64,000 bases of DNA, taken from NCBI RefSeq assembly GCF_900187065.1, contig NZ_LT906483.1, positions 2,604,001 to 2,668,000 on the forward strand. Reading direction: 5' to 3'. Positions 44,422 to 54,538 of this stretch are shown here, piece after piece; the stretch's first letter is position 1; each line of letters starts with the position of its first letter. Source of the DNA: Mycolicibacterium thermoresistibile. GTDB lineage: Bacteria; Actinomycetota; Actinomycetes; Mycobacteriales; Mycobacteriaceae. The translations under genes were made by a program, and so were the position numbers. The notes beneath the pieces are model-generated. The model worked only from the letters and a program-made list of their open reading frames with translations. It was not told where the DNA came from and did not search any database.

Positions 44422-44613
44422 ATGAAAGCATTCGTTGATCGCGACAAATGTGCGGGCATCGGCATGTGTGAAGCGACCGCGCCCAACCTCTTCGAGGTGA
44501 GCGACGACGGACAGGCGATCGTCCTCACCGACGAGATCGCTGGTGAGGACCGGGCGGCGGCCCGGGAAGCCGTCGACAACTGCCCCGCGGGAGCGTTGAC
44601 AATAACCGAATAA
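44422..44613 (+). CDS. [3Fe-4S] ferredoxin, P450 redox partner
   Basis: A 63-aa ferredoxin with three cluster cysteines: C-AGIGM-C near 10 and 16, and the late CPAGAL near 54. The normal fourth Cys position holds Gly/Ile, so a 3Fe-4S cluster is expected, as in mycobacterial P450-linked ferredoxins. It passes electrons to the P450 encoded 7 nt upstream. A cognate reductase is not next to it. Confidence 0.93.
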   Translation: MKAFVDRDKCAGIGMCEATAPNLFEVSDDGQAIVLTDEIAGEDRAAAREAVDNCPAGALTITE

Positions 44614-44633
44614 CGCGAACAGATGGGTAGGGC

Positions 44634-45179
44634 ATGCACAAGATCGTCGAGCGGGAGGACTACTTCTCGGCGGCCATCGACATTCTCGCCGAAGATGACC
44701 ATGGCGGGCTGAAGATCACGCCGTTGTGTCGCCGACTTCAGGTGACGAGCGGCTCCTTCTACAACTACTTCGGCGGTTGGGCGAACTTCAAAACCGAACT
44801 GCTGGAATTCTGGCTCGACGACCGAACCGTGCAGCTGGCCGAAGCCGCCCGTCGCCACGAGGACGCCGAACAGGGGATGATCGCACTCATCGAGTTCTCG
44901 TGCGGACTCCCCCACCGCGCCGAGGCGGCCATCCGGGCCTGGTCGCACAGCGACGGCGAGGTGCTCAAGATCCAGTCGACCGTCGACGAACAGCGCTACC
45001 GGGTCACGTTCGACATCCTGGAACGCCTCCTCGGCGATGCCACCGACGCCGAACACCGTGCGCGGCTGGCGCTGTTCGTCACGACCGGCTACCAGCAGGT
45101 GCAGCCCTTACCCGAGGTGGAGCATCTGCGGCGCTCACTGCACATGGTGTTCGCGGACATCCTCCCCGCCCTCGCTTGA
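44634..45179 (+). CDS. TetR/AcrR-family transcriptional regulator
   Basis: A 181-aa TetR-type repressor. The N-terminal HTH has ITPLCRRLQVTSGSFYNYFGGW near 28-49, with the usual helix-turn-helix and SFYNYF. The C-terminal helical domain would bind the inducer. It is the third gene of the P450-ferredoxin-tetR operon and probably represses it and the divergent ALDH operon via the 43108 palindrome. Its 3' end overlaps the convergent gene by 45 nt. Confidence 0.88.
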   Translation: MHKIVEREDYFSAAIDILAEDDHGGLKITPLCRRLQVTSGSFYNYFGGWANFKTELLEFWLDDRTVQLAEAARRHEDAEQGMIALIEFSCGLPHRAEAAIRAWSHSDGEVLKIQSTVDEQRYRVTFDILERLLGDATDAEHRARLALFVTTGYQQVQPLPEVEHLRRSLHMVFADILPALA

Positions 45180-45878
45180 TTGATAGGGCCGACCGGATTC
45201 CCGACGCCAGATGGCGTGGTCCAACCGGATGGTGTTCCACCGCTGGTTGTCCGACACTGCGCGGACAAGTGCCGCCGCGTGAGCGGGCGCGACCTTGGCA
45301 GGTGGACGATCGAGGGCCCGAGCGACGAAGTTGACCACCATCCGGTCGGCTTTCACCGCCGGCACCTGCGCCAGGATCAGCGCGTAATTCCATGTGACTC
45401 CGGACCGCTGGCCCGGTATCACGCACCAGGCCTGCTTGGCTGAGTCGAAGCTTTCCGCGCTCTGCGCGGCGGCACGCAGATCTGCGGTACTGCGAATACC
45501 CAGTGCTGTCAACGATTCTGCGCACCGGGCGACCGCTTCGGCTTTCAAGGGAGCGCCCGGGCTTGTCGATGTGGGTCGCAGGTTCCCGATCCGGGTCGCC
45601 CATGGCCGCGGTCCGCCGAGTTCCCTGATGGTGGCCGACAGTTCGTCGGTTCCGTCGGTGTCGGCGCCCCCGTCCTGAGCGGCCCGATACTCCCGATAAC
45701 GCCGGACGATGTTCTCCACCGTCGAATAGCGCGCGCCGGTTGAATAGATGGCGTCAATGATGCACAACGCCAGTGATTGCGGATATCCGGTCGGCGTGAA
45801 CCACCGGTCTGGATCTCCGAGTTCACGAATGCAGGCGTCCGTCAGTGCCGCGACGCCGGCGTGATCCGCCTCCCCCAC
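45135..45878 (-). CDS. Protein of unknown function, helix-hairpin-helix DNA-glycosylase-like
   Basis: A 247-aa protein from a family widespread in actinobacteria without a defined role. QSLALCIIDAIYSTGARYSTVENIVRRYREY-type sequence near 35-65 is a conserved helical core. GVTWNYALILAQVPAVKADRMVVNFV near 165-190 has the cadence of an HhH motif (LxxxPGVxxD) as in HhH-GPD glycosylases, but no catalytic Lys or FeS cluster is visible. I chose GTG 45878 because GGGGAGG lies 4 nt upstream. The C-terminus overlaps the TetR gene end to end by 45 nt. Confidence 0.6.
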   Translation of the reverse strand: MGEADHAGVAALTDACIRELGDPDRWFTPTGYPQSLALCIIDAIYSTGARYSTVENIVRRYREYRAAQDGGADTDGTDELSATIRELGGPRPWATRIGNLRPTSTSPGAPLKAEAVARCAESLTALGIRSTADLRAAAQSAESFDSAKQAWCVIPGQRSGVTWNYALILAQVPAVKADRMVVNFVARALDRPPAKVAPAHAAALVRAVSDNQRWNTIRLDHAIWRRESGRPYQSSEGGEDVREHHVQ

Positions 45879-45968
45879 GATGCCTCCCCTGATCGTTCGG
45901 TGTTTCGGGGAAGATAACAACGGCCTCCGACAAAGCGGGTCAGGACAACCGGGTTATGACAGAACGGC

Positions 45969-46895
45969 CTATCGGCCGGGAACCGCTTTTCGACTGCGCT
46001 TGCGCCGGTAGAGATCTGCGTCGGCGGCGGCGAAAAGCGTCGCGAAGTCACACTTGTCGGCCGGCCCCACCGCGACGCCGTAGCTGACGTGTACCGCCTG
46101 TCCGTCGACGAGTTCGGCGGCCAGTTCCCCAGCACGGTGCTGATCACAGCTGGCGATGACCACGAATTCGTCGCCGCCGACCCGACCGAGGGCCGCCGAT
46201 GCCGGTACTCGGGCTGCCCAGCGCCGGGTGAGCTCGACCAACACCGCATCCCCGACGAGATGCCCGTCGCGGTCGTTGATGGTCTTGAAATCGTCGACGT
46301 CGAGCACGATCACCGCGACCGACCGCCCACGACGACGCGCCCGGGAGATGATCTGCTCCGCTTTCAGTTCAACCCCGGCGCGGTTCCATACCGTCGTCAG
46401 CGGGTCATGCAACGCCATCGCGAACAGCGCTGAACTTGCCAGTCCGTAGACTTCGCCGGCTCCGGGGATACAGACCACGTACAGCACCACCCACATGATC
46501 GGGACCGGCGCCGGCGCGATGAGCAACGCAGTCGCGGCGGCGACCGCGATCGCACCCGATGCGACCCGCGCGGTGGCCCCACGGTGCCAGGTGTGCAGGA
46601 ACACCGCCATGAACATCGGCGGCACTACCGACCACGACTGGCCGGCGATCTGATCATGGAACAGCAACGCGACTGTCGGCGCCGCGCCGGCACAGCCCAG
46701 CGCCGTCACATACCGCCGGCCCCGCAGTGGTCGCGGCGTGGCTGCAGCCACTCCGACAACACACAGCAGCACCGCCAGGACTTCGCCGCGGGCATCCGAG
46801 GGCGGAGTGTCCACCGCGACGGCGACACCGACGGCGAGTGCATACAACACCAACAGAATCAACAGGTAGGCGACCAACATCCGGCGCCGCAGCAT
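45969..46895 (-). CDS. GGDEF-domain diguanylate cyclase with N-terminal membrane domain
   Basis: About 308 aa. The first 150 residues form about six hydrophobic helices, an uncharacterised sensor. The GGDEF domain follows: HDPLTTVWNRAG (DxLT..NR), VIVLDVDDFKTIND with metal Asp, and exact GGDEF in GRVGGDEFVV. It should make cyclic di-GMP. The inhibitory I-site RxxD that normally precedes GGDEF by five residues is missing, so feedback inhibition is unlikely. The start is uncertain: ATG 46895, TTG 46928 or ATG 46880. Confidence 0.85.
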   Translation of the reverse strand: MLRRRMLVAYLLILLVLYALAVGVAVAVDTPPSDARGEVLAVLLCVVGVAAATPRPLRGRRYVTALGCAGAAPTVALLFHDQIAGQSWSVVPPMFMAVFLHTWHRGATARVASGAIAVAAATALLIAPAPVPIMWVVLYVVCIPGAGEVYGLASSALFAMALHDPLTTVWNRAGVELKAEQIISRARRRGRSVAVIVLDVDDFKTINDRDGHLVGDAVLVELTRRWAARVPASAALGRVGGDEFVVIASCDQHRAGELAAELVDGQAVHVSYGVAVGPADKCDFATLFAAADADLYRRKRSRKAVPGR

Positions 46896-46952
46896 CGCGT
46901 CCAACGGTGCCAGGGTAACGCTCCCCAACCGCTGGCGGTGCTGTTTGCCGAA

Positions 46953-47717
46953 TCAACCGCCGTCGCGCTCGATCACCGCGCGGAGCTGTTCGGCGATCTC
47001 GTCGACAAGTAACCGCCCCGGACCTTCGTAGAGCGCGGAGACGCCGGGTGGAGCGAGCTTCCAGCTACCGCGCCCGGCCCGACAGCGAGTACTGCCGAAC
47101 AGCACGACGGCCTCCACGGGTTCTTCGCCGGCCAGTTCGGACTGCCGCGAATGCCACACGAACCCCTGTAGCGCCTGTCCCGCCGGTCGCTGGGTGAGCG
47201 CCGCCCTCGCCAGGCGCCGCGTGCATGGATAGTGCTCGGCCGAACCTGCCACCACTGCGCCGCGCGACAGGCCCATTCGTTCCAGCTCCGGATCGCGTAA
47301 GTCACCGAGGGTGGCACTCGCTGGAACGTGAACGTACGCCAACAGCTTGCCGAGCAGGTCCCGCTCGTACCCGGTTCGGCCACTGCGATGGTGGACATCG
47401 TGGAACACGGTTTCCAGGAGGGCCGCGGTGCTCGTCGCAGCGAGGTACATACTCGGAAGACGCTTATTGGTGATCGGATCATCGATGGGAGAGAACCGCG
47501 CGTCGCCGAATCCGGGATTGTGCTCGTCGTAGCCCCATTCCGCGTCGTACACCCGAAAGAGCGTGGTGCCCGCAGCGAGCGGAACAGCCTGCAACGGCGG
47601 CAGTTCCGGCGCGACCGGACAGCGATCCGGATCCGGGCATGCGATGTCCTGCGGTGGCGGTACGCCGGCGATCGGCACGTTATGCCGCAGGCGGCGAAGC
47701 GAAGCGCTGCGCCGCAT
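46953..47717 (-). CDS. RES-domain toxin (NAD-degrading type)
   Basis: A 254-aa RES-domain protein. The three family residues are recognisable: Arg in TTLFRVYDAEWG, Glu in AALLETVFHDVHHR and Ser in GFVWHSRQSE. RES toxins such as MbcT destroy cellular NAD by phosphorolysis or hydrolysis. It overlaps the antitoxin gene by 38 nt if ATG 47717 is used. A GTG at 47678, 1 nt after the antitoxin stop, is equally plausible and would drop 13 Arg-rich residues. Confidence 0.85.
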   Translation of the reverse strand: MRRSASLRRLRHNVPIAGVPPPQDIACPDPDRCPVAPELPPLQAVPLAAGTTLFRVYDAEWGYDEHNPGFGDARFSPIDDPITNKRLPSMYLAATSTAALLETVFHDVHHRSGRTGYERDLLGKLLAYVHVPASATLGDLRDPELERMGLSRGAVVAGSAEHYPCTRRLARAALTQRPAGQALQGFVWHSRQSELAGEEPVEAVVLFGSTRCRAGRGSWKLAPPGVSALYEGPGRLLVDEIAEQLRAVIERDGG

Positions 47718-48285
47718 GCAGCGCCCGCGCCGGTGCGGAGCGGGCCACCTCCTCGGGGATCTCGCCAGAGAGGAGGCTAGTCGGGCTCGTCAACCAGGTC
47801 CACAGGGCCCAGCCGTCGATACCGGCATTGCGCAGCGCGGCCAGGATCGGCTGTAGTTCCGTCCGGGGTTCACCACGCTCATCGAGCTGAAACGCCGGAA
47901 TCAGCGTGCGGCCCTTGTGGCTGACGGTGAAAAGCTGGTTGGTTTCGCGCCGCCGGGCCACCCAGGTTCGCGTGGTCGATTCGGCCTTGTCGCCACGCAC
48001 CTGCTGCAGCGTTTCGTACCTGAACGTCGGGGTCGTCAGCAGGGCATCGCGGTGGGTGGCGAGCCGCTGCGCCTGAGCCAGCGACGCCGGTGGCGTCAGG
48101 CTCACGTTCGCCGCCATCAGCGCGCGCAGCAGGTCGTCCCGGCGGGCGGCGACGTGGTCTGCCTGCACCGCGCGGACCTTCTCGAGCAGTTCGAGCGCCT
48201 CAGTGACGTCGTCGACATCGACGCCGCGGACCTCGACGTGATCCGAACGTGCGGCGACGTCGTAGGAACAATCGACGGCAGCCAT
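47680..48285 (-). CDS. Xre/MbcA/ParS-family antitoxin of the RES toxin
   Basis: A 201-aa antitoxin. Residues about 70-120 could hold the DNA-binding part (TRTWVARRRETNQLFTVSHKGRTLIP, a winged or HTH-like segment). The C-terminal 50 residues, with GWALWTWLTSPTSLLSGEIPEEVA and ALHAA, match the toxin-binding domain of this family. It precedes and overlaps its toxin, the usual order. A perfect palindrome lies 7 nt upstream of its ATG. Longer than MbcA (113 aa) because of the N-terminal half. Confidence 0.8.
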   Translation of the reverse strand: MAAVDCSYDVAARSDHVEVRGVDVDDVTEALELLEKVRAVQADHVAARRDDLLRALMAANVSLTPPASLAQAQRLATHRDALLTTPTFRYETLQQVRGDKAESTTRTWVARRRETNQLFTVSHKGRTLIPAFQLDERGEPRTELQPILAALRNAGIDGWALWTWLTSPTSLLSGEIPEEVARSAPARALHAAQRFASPPAA

Positions 48286-48292
48286 ACAACAA

Positions 48293-48311
48293 GTGCAGCG
48301 ATCAACTGCAC
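48293..48311. promoter_or_regulatory. Palindrome upstream of the antitoxin gene, likely TA autoregulatory operator
   Basis: GTGCAG-N7-CTGCAC is a perfect 6-bp inverted repeat, 7 nt before the antitoxin ATG. Antitoxins of this family commonly repress their own operon from such a site. Confidence 0.55.
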
Positions 48312-48343
48312 CCGCTTCAATTGCTACATTACCGCCGGACGTG

Positions 48344-50266
48344 CTATCCCCGGTTCGCCATCCAACTGCGGTGCCGCATCGCGGCCTTGCGTGCAGCCTT
48401 GGCCAGCTTGGCGTCGGGCAAGTGCTCCCCGAGCGCGTCGAGCACCGCACCGGTCTCGGCCGCGGGATGCCGCCACATGTCGTCGAGCATCGAGGACAAC
48501 TCCTCGGCACTCAGTGATCCGGTGAACAGCCGGCACAGCTCGTCGGGGTCGTCCAACGCGGCGGCGAGCACATCCACCACGACGCCGATGGTCACGAAGT
48601 CGCCGACGGCCTCGTCGTCGGCCAGGCCGTGGCTCACCAACCACAACGCGGCGTGTCCGGCGGCCGGGCTGTCGAGCAGCTGGCGGACCAGGGGCGCGAC
48701 GGTCTCCGGCTCGAACCGTTCCAGCGCGACGAATCCGACCAGCCGGGCGACGGCGGTATCGGCGTCGGCGATCGCCGTGACGATCATCTCGGCCCGCTCG
48801 GTTGCGGAGCGCCCCGGTTGCCACGCCGCCAGGACGGCCGGATGTTGATCGTCAGACACGGAGCCGAGCGCGTCGATCAGCGCCGCACCATCCGCGTCGG
48901 CGAGATCGCCGACGGTGGTCAGCACGTAGCCCGCGTCGGGAACCAGATCAGCAATGACGTGACGGCCCAGCGCAGTCAGCCGCACCACCCCGCCGGCCGG
49001 ATAGCTGTCGTCCCACCGCGTCGCCACGGCTACCGTGTCGACCCACTCGATCACCCCCGCCGCCTCCAAGGTGGTGAAGATGCGGCTGACGTCTTTTTCG
49101 GTGATCGCCTCGAAGGTATCCCGCCAGCGATCGTCCTCGCCGAACTGCTCGTCGACCACCACGCGCGCCACATCGACGATCCGGTCGAACTCAACCTCGG
49201 TGTCGTGCGCCAACAGCGGGGCCAGCCAATGCACGATCCCGGCGTCGAGCAGTTCGTCCAACAGGTCGAAGATTGTTCGGTATCGACTCCCCCGCAACGT
49301 GAGCGGCCCGCCTTCGACGACGAGCCGGGCCAGTGCCACCGCCTGATCGACGGTGGACCGGCGCCCCCACGCCTGCACCGGAACGAGGCGGCGCTGATAG
49401 ACCCGCACGGCCCGCACACGCTTCGCCACGTCGATGAAGAAATTCAGCCCCGGCAGGTGCTCGGTCGACGTGGTTTTGAAGGTGGTTCCGCCGTGCTGAG
49501 GGTCGAAGCGATCACCGGTGTCGAGGAGTTCGACCAGCGCCCGACCGTCGGCCAACTTGAGATTGCCCTTCTGGGTGAGGGGCTTACCAGCGCCGAGATA
49601 GTCCCGCAGCGCCTCGACCTTGCGCGGCAGCGCCGCCGCCAGCGCGGCGGCTTGCACCTCCGTCGGCGAGGGCGGAAGGTAAGTGAACGGCAATTCGAGC
49701 AGTTCGGGCTGCGGATCGAAAAACCGGTCGGTGGCCGCCTTGCGCTGCTCGAACGGCAGCGTGTTGAACTCGTCCATACGTGCCTGGACGGCGTCTTTCA
49801 GCTCGTCCTCGGTCAGCGCCTCGCCTTGGTCGAGGTCGAAAAACAACGACTTGGCCATCCCGAAATTGGCGGGGTCGGCCATTCTCGTGCGCATCGCTGG
49901 GATCAAGCCTTCGGTGTAGGTCATCAACCGCGCTGCACGGTCGAAACCGCCCCGCAACCGGCCGGTGTCGGCCAGGAATTCGACGAACGCGCTGAGGGCC
50001 CGGCAGATACCGTCGGCAGCCTCGGGCGGCGCCGACAACTTGCGCGGACACCAGCCGAGCAGGAACTCGCCGATGTCGGCCTCGTCATAGGCGTCGAGCA
50101 CACCGGTCGAGTAGTGGAAACGCCAGTCGAGAAAGATGTCAGCATCGGAGACCACCGCCCCCGTGTCGGTCGTCCCATGGCGACCCTCTAGCCACTGGCC
50201 GAACTCGGCACACAGTTGGTCACGAATGGTGGCGAAGTCGTCGTCGCTGGCAGGTACGAGCGGCAT
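48344..50266 (-). CDS. Large cytosolic protein of unknown function
   Basis: A 640-aa protein with no signal peptide or membrane segment and no motif that I can name. It is helix-rich, with repeated winged-helix-like pieces in the middle (DVSRIFTTLEAAGVIEWVDTV, VVRLTALGRHVIADLV) and a C-terminal half of HEAT-like helical repeats (HPAVLAAWQPG, AAGHAALWLVSHG). Strong codon bias and continuous sense coding show it is real; I recall similar proteins in mycobacteria and streptomycetes. Its stop is 58 nt upstream of the TA antitoxin ATG. Confidence 0.7.
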   Translation of the reverse strand: MPLVPASDDDFATIRDQLCAEFGQWLEGRHGTTDTGAVVSDADIFLDWRFHYSTGVLDAYDEADIGEFLLGWCPRKLSAPPEAADGICRALSAFVEFLADTGRLRGGFDRAARLMTYTEGLIPAMRTRMADPANFGMAKSLFFDLDQGEALTEDELKDAVQARMDEFNTLPFEQRKAATDRFFDPQPELLELPFTYLPPSPTEVQAAALAAALPRKVEALRDYLGAGKPLTQKGNLKLADGRALVELLDTGDRFDPQHGGTTFKTTSTEHLPGLNFFIDVAKRVRAVRVYQRRLVPVQAWGRRSTVDQAVALARLVVEGGPLTLRGSRYRTIFDLLDELLDAGIVHWLAPLLAHDTEVEFDRIVDVARVVVDEQFGEDDRWRDTFEAITEKDVSRIFTTLEAAGVIEWVDTVAVATRWDDSYPAGGVVRLTALGRHVIADLVPDAGYVLTTVGDLADADGAALIDALGSVSDDQHPAVLAAWQPGRSATERAEMIVTAIADADTAVARLVGFVALERFEPETVAPLVRQLLDSPAAGHAALWLVSHGLADDEAVGDFVTIGVVVDVLAAALDDPDELCRLFTGSLSAEELSSMLDDMWRHPAAETGAVLDALGEHLPDAKLAKAARKAAMRHRSWMANRG

Positions 50267-50299
50267 CGGCTCAGTCTGTCACACCCGGTCGAGGCCCCT

Positions 50300-50449
50300 T
50301 CACATCAGGTCGACCTCAAACCCTTCGTCGCGACCCCCCCGAGTTATCCGCTTGAAGCTTAACTCCCCTGGTACGGGAAACCGTTGGCCCGCTGCGCGGT
50401 CGAACGCCTCTGCGTTCTCGAAGATGCGCGCCTCCCGCTCCACATGCAT
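50300..50449 (-). CDS. Possible 49-aa protein or gene fragment
   Basis: The frame reads MHVEREARIFENAEAFDRAA and RFPVPGELSFKRIT, with amino-acid content more protein-like than chance. It contains a run of seven C residues at 50333-50339, prone to frameshift. It could be a small gene, or a fragment of a lost gene at the junction between the accessory segment and the suf cluster. I could not assign a family. Confidence 0.25.
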   Translation of the reverse strand: MHVEREARIFENAEAFDRAAGQRFPVPGELSFKRITRGGRDEGFEVDLM

Positions 50450-50492
50450 TTCACATGCAGGCCGGATCCGGGGCGTGCGCTCGCGCCGGTCT

Positions 50493-50840
50493 TTAGACCG
50501 TGAAACCGAGCGCGCGCAACTGCTCACGCCCGTCCTCGGTGATCTTGTCCGGGCCCCACGGCGGATTCCACACCCAGTTGATCCGCAGCTCGTCCACGAG
50601 CCCGGCACCGACCAGCGCGTTGCGGGACTGATCCTCGATCACATCGGTGAGCGGGCAGGCCGGCGAGGTCAGGGTCATGTCCACCTTGGCGATGGTGCCC
50701 TGCTCCCCCTGCTCGACCTGCAACCCGTACACCAGCCCCAGGTCCACCACGTTGATGCCCAGCTCGGGGTCGACGACGTCGCGCATCGCCTCTTCCAGGT
50801 CGGCGAGGAACTCCTCGTTGTTCACAGCCGTGTCACTCAT
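50493..50840 (-). CDS. sufT: SufT-type iron-sulfur assembly factor (MIP18/DUF59)
   Basis: A 115-aa DUF59 protein, the same length as M. tuberculosis Rv1466. Conserved core: VDPELGINVVDLGLVYGL near 23-40 and TSPACPLTDVIEDQ with the functional Cys near 61. It helps mature Fe-S proteins. Last gene of the suf operon; its ATG overlaps the sufU stop (ATGA). The frame to 50918 is spurious. Confidence 0.92.
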   Translation of the reverse strand: MSDTAVNNEEFLADLEEAMRDVVDPELGINVVDLGLVYGLQVEQGEQGTIAKVDMTLTSPACPLTDVIEDQSRNALVGAGLVDELRINWVWNPPWGPDKITEDGREQLRALGFTV

Positions 50841-51304
50841 CGTGCTTCCTCCAGGTCTTGCGTGCGGGCCGCCTGCGCCACCGCATCCTTGAACGCCATC
50901 CACCCCAGCAGCGCGCATTTCACCCGCGCCGGGTACTTCGCGACGCCGGCGAACGCGATACCGTCCCCGATCACGTCCTCATCCCCGTCCACCTTGCCGC
51001 GCGAGGTGACCATCTCGGTGAACGCAGCGACGGTCCGCAGCGCATCCTCCACCTTCTGCCCGATCACCAGGTCGGTCAAGACCGAGGTGGCGGCCTGCGA
51101 GATCGAGCAGCCCTGCCCCTCATAGGACACATCGCGCACGACGTCACCATCGCCCAACGTGACCCGGAGCCGCACCTCGTCACCGCAGGTCGGGTTGACC
51201 TGATACGACTCGGCGTCGAACGGCTCGCGCAACCCGCGGTTCAGCGGGTGCTTGTAGTGCTCCAAGATCACGTCCTGGTACATCTGCTCGAGTCGCACTG
51301 TCAC
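50837..51304 (-). CDS. sufU: SufU sulfur-transfer protein
   Basis: A 155-aa SufU/IscU-like protein. Zinc/sulfur Cys: NPTCGDEV near 37, GQGCSISQA near 63 and KCALLGW near 127. It takes persulfide sulfur from SufS and passes it to the SufBCD scaffold. GTG 51304 is 10 nt after the sufS stop (51315) and follows GGGGAT. Matches Rv1465 in order and size. Confidence 0.93.
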   Translation of the reverse strand: MTVRLEQMYQDVILEHYKHPLNRGLREPFDAESYQVNPTCGDEVRLRVTLGDGDVVRDVSYEGQGCSISQAATSVLTDLVIGQKVEDALRTVAAFTEMVTSRGKVDGDEDVIGDGIAFAGVAKYPARVKCALLGWMAFKDAVAQAARTQDLEEAR

Positions 51305-51314
51305 CGATCCCCTG

Positions 51315-53344
<2,030 letters not shown>

Positions 53345-54538
53345 TTACGAAAGCTTTCCTTCGGTGATGGCGAGCTCATGCTCGATGGCATCGGTCAGGC
53401 GGTCACGCACCTCGGGCACGGTGATTTTCTGGATGACCTCGTTGAAGAAGCCCCGCACGATCAGCTTGCGCGCCTGATCCTCCGGGATGCCGCGGGCCTG
53501 CAGATAGAACACCTGCTCGTCGTCGAACCGCCCGGTGGCACTGGCGTGCCCGGCTCCGACGATCTCGCCGGTCTCGATCTCCAGGTTGGGCACCGAGTCG
53601 GCGCGGGCGCCGTCGGTCAACAGCAGGTTGCGGTTGATCTCATAGGTGTCGGTGCCGGTCGCCGCGGCCCGGATCAGCACGTCGCCGACCCACACCGCAT
53701 GCGCGTCGGGCCGCTTGGAGTCCGGATCGCTCTGCAGCGCACCCTTGTAGATGACGTTGGAGCGACAGTGCGGCACCGCATGGTCGATCAACAGCCGCGA
53801 CTCCAGATGCTGCCCGTCGTCGGCGAAGTACAGCCCGTACAGTTCGGCGTCACCGCCCGGCGCGTTGAACCGCACCCGGCCGGTCATCCGGACGACCTCG
53901 CCGCCGAGCAGCACCGCGGCATGGCGCAGCACCGCGTCCTTGCCCAGCGCGGCGTGATGCATGCTGACGTTGACCGCGTCGCCGGCCCAGTCGGCGATCG
54001 ACACCACCTTCAGCGTCGCGCCGTCACCGACGACGAACTCGATGTTGTCGGCGTAGACCCCGCTGCCACGCTGGTCGATCACCACCACGGCGTCTGCCAG
54101 CTGCTCGACGCGCACCTGCAGATGCCCGTAGGCGGTGGCCCCTTCGCCCGGCCCGGTGATCGTGATCTCGATCGGGTCCTCGACATGGGTGTTCCGGCCG
54201 ACGGTGACGACCGTCGCCGAGTTGAACGACGAGAACGCCTGGGCGGCAACCCGATCGGCGGGGACACCGCCCTGGCCGAGCCGCTCGTCGCCGCGGCGGG
54301 TGGTCTCCACCGTCACGCCGGGCCGTTCGGTCACCTCGATCGTCGCGGCGCCGGTCGCGGGTGCCGACCCGTCGTGCAGGCCCCGCAGCCGGCGCAGCGG
54401 GGTGAACCGCCAGATCTCGTCGCGCCCACCGGGCACCTCGAACGCGTCGACGTCGAACGAGGTGAAGATCTCTCCCTTGTTGAGCGCGGAGCCGGCGGGT
54501 GTCCCTTCTGCCGCTGCGGTCAGATTCTGCGCGCCCAC
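53345..54538 (-). CDS. sufD: SufD scaffold protein
   Basis: A 397-aa beta-helix scaffold partner of SufB. Family features: GRNTHVEDPIEITI and the C-terminal SATGRFDDEQVFYLQARGIPEDQARKLIVRGFF. The GTG start shares one base with the sufB stop codon. Matches Rv1462. Confidence 0.95.
   Translation of the reverse strand: MGAQNLTAAAEGTPAGSALNKGEIFTSFDVDAFEVPGGRDEIWRFTPLRRLRGLHDGSAPATGAATIEVTERPGVTVETTRRGDERLGQGGVPADRVAAQAFSSFNSATVVTVGRNTHVEDPIEITITGPGEGATAYGHLQVRVEQLADAVVVIDQRGSGVYADNIEFVVGDGATLKVVSIADWAGDAVNVSMHHAALGKDAVLRHAAVLLGGEVVRMTGRVRFNAPGGDAELYGLYFADDGQHLESRLLIDHAVPHCRSNVIYKGALQSDPDSKRPDAHAVWVGDVLIRAAATGTDTYEINRNLLLTDGARADSVPNLEIETGEIVGAGHASATGRFDDEQVFYLQARGIPEDQARKLIVRGFFNEVIQKITVPEVRDRLTDAIEHELAITEGKLS

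Noticed and set aside
48629..50191. 520-codon plus-strand open frame opposite the large unknown gene
   Set aside because: It has no domain-like segments and antisense-type composition. The minus-strand frame has protein-like composition and repeated helical units.
50267..50492. tRNA or ncRNA gene at the junction before the suf cluster
   Set aside because: I saw no cloverleaf, no T-loop GGTTCGA-type sequence and no CCA end here or in other intergenic spaces.
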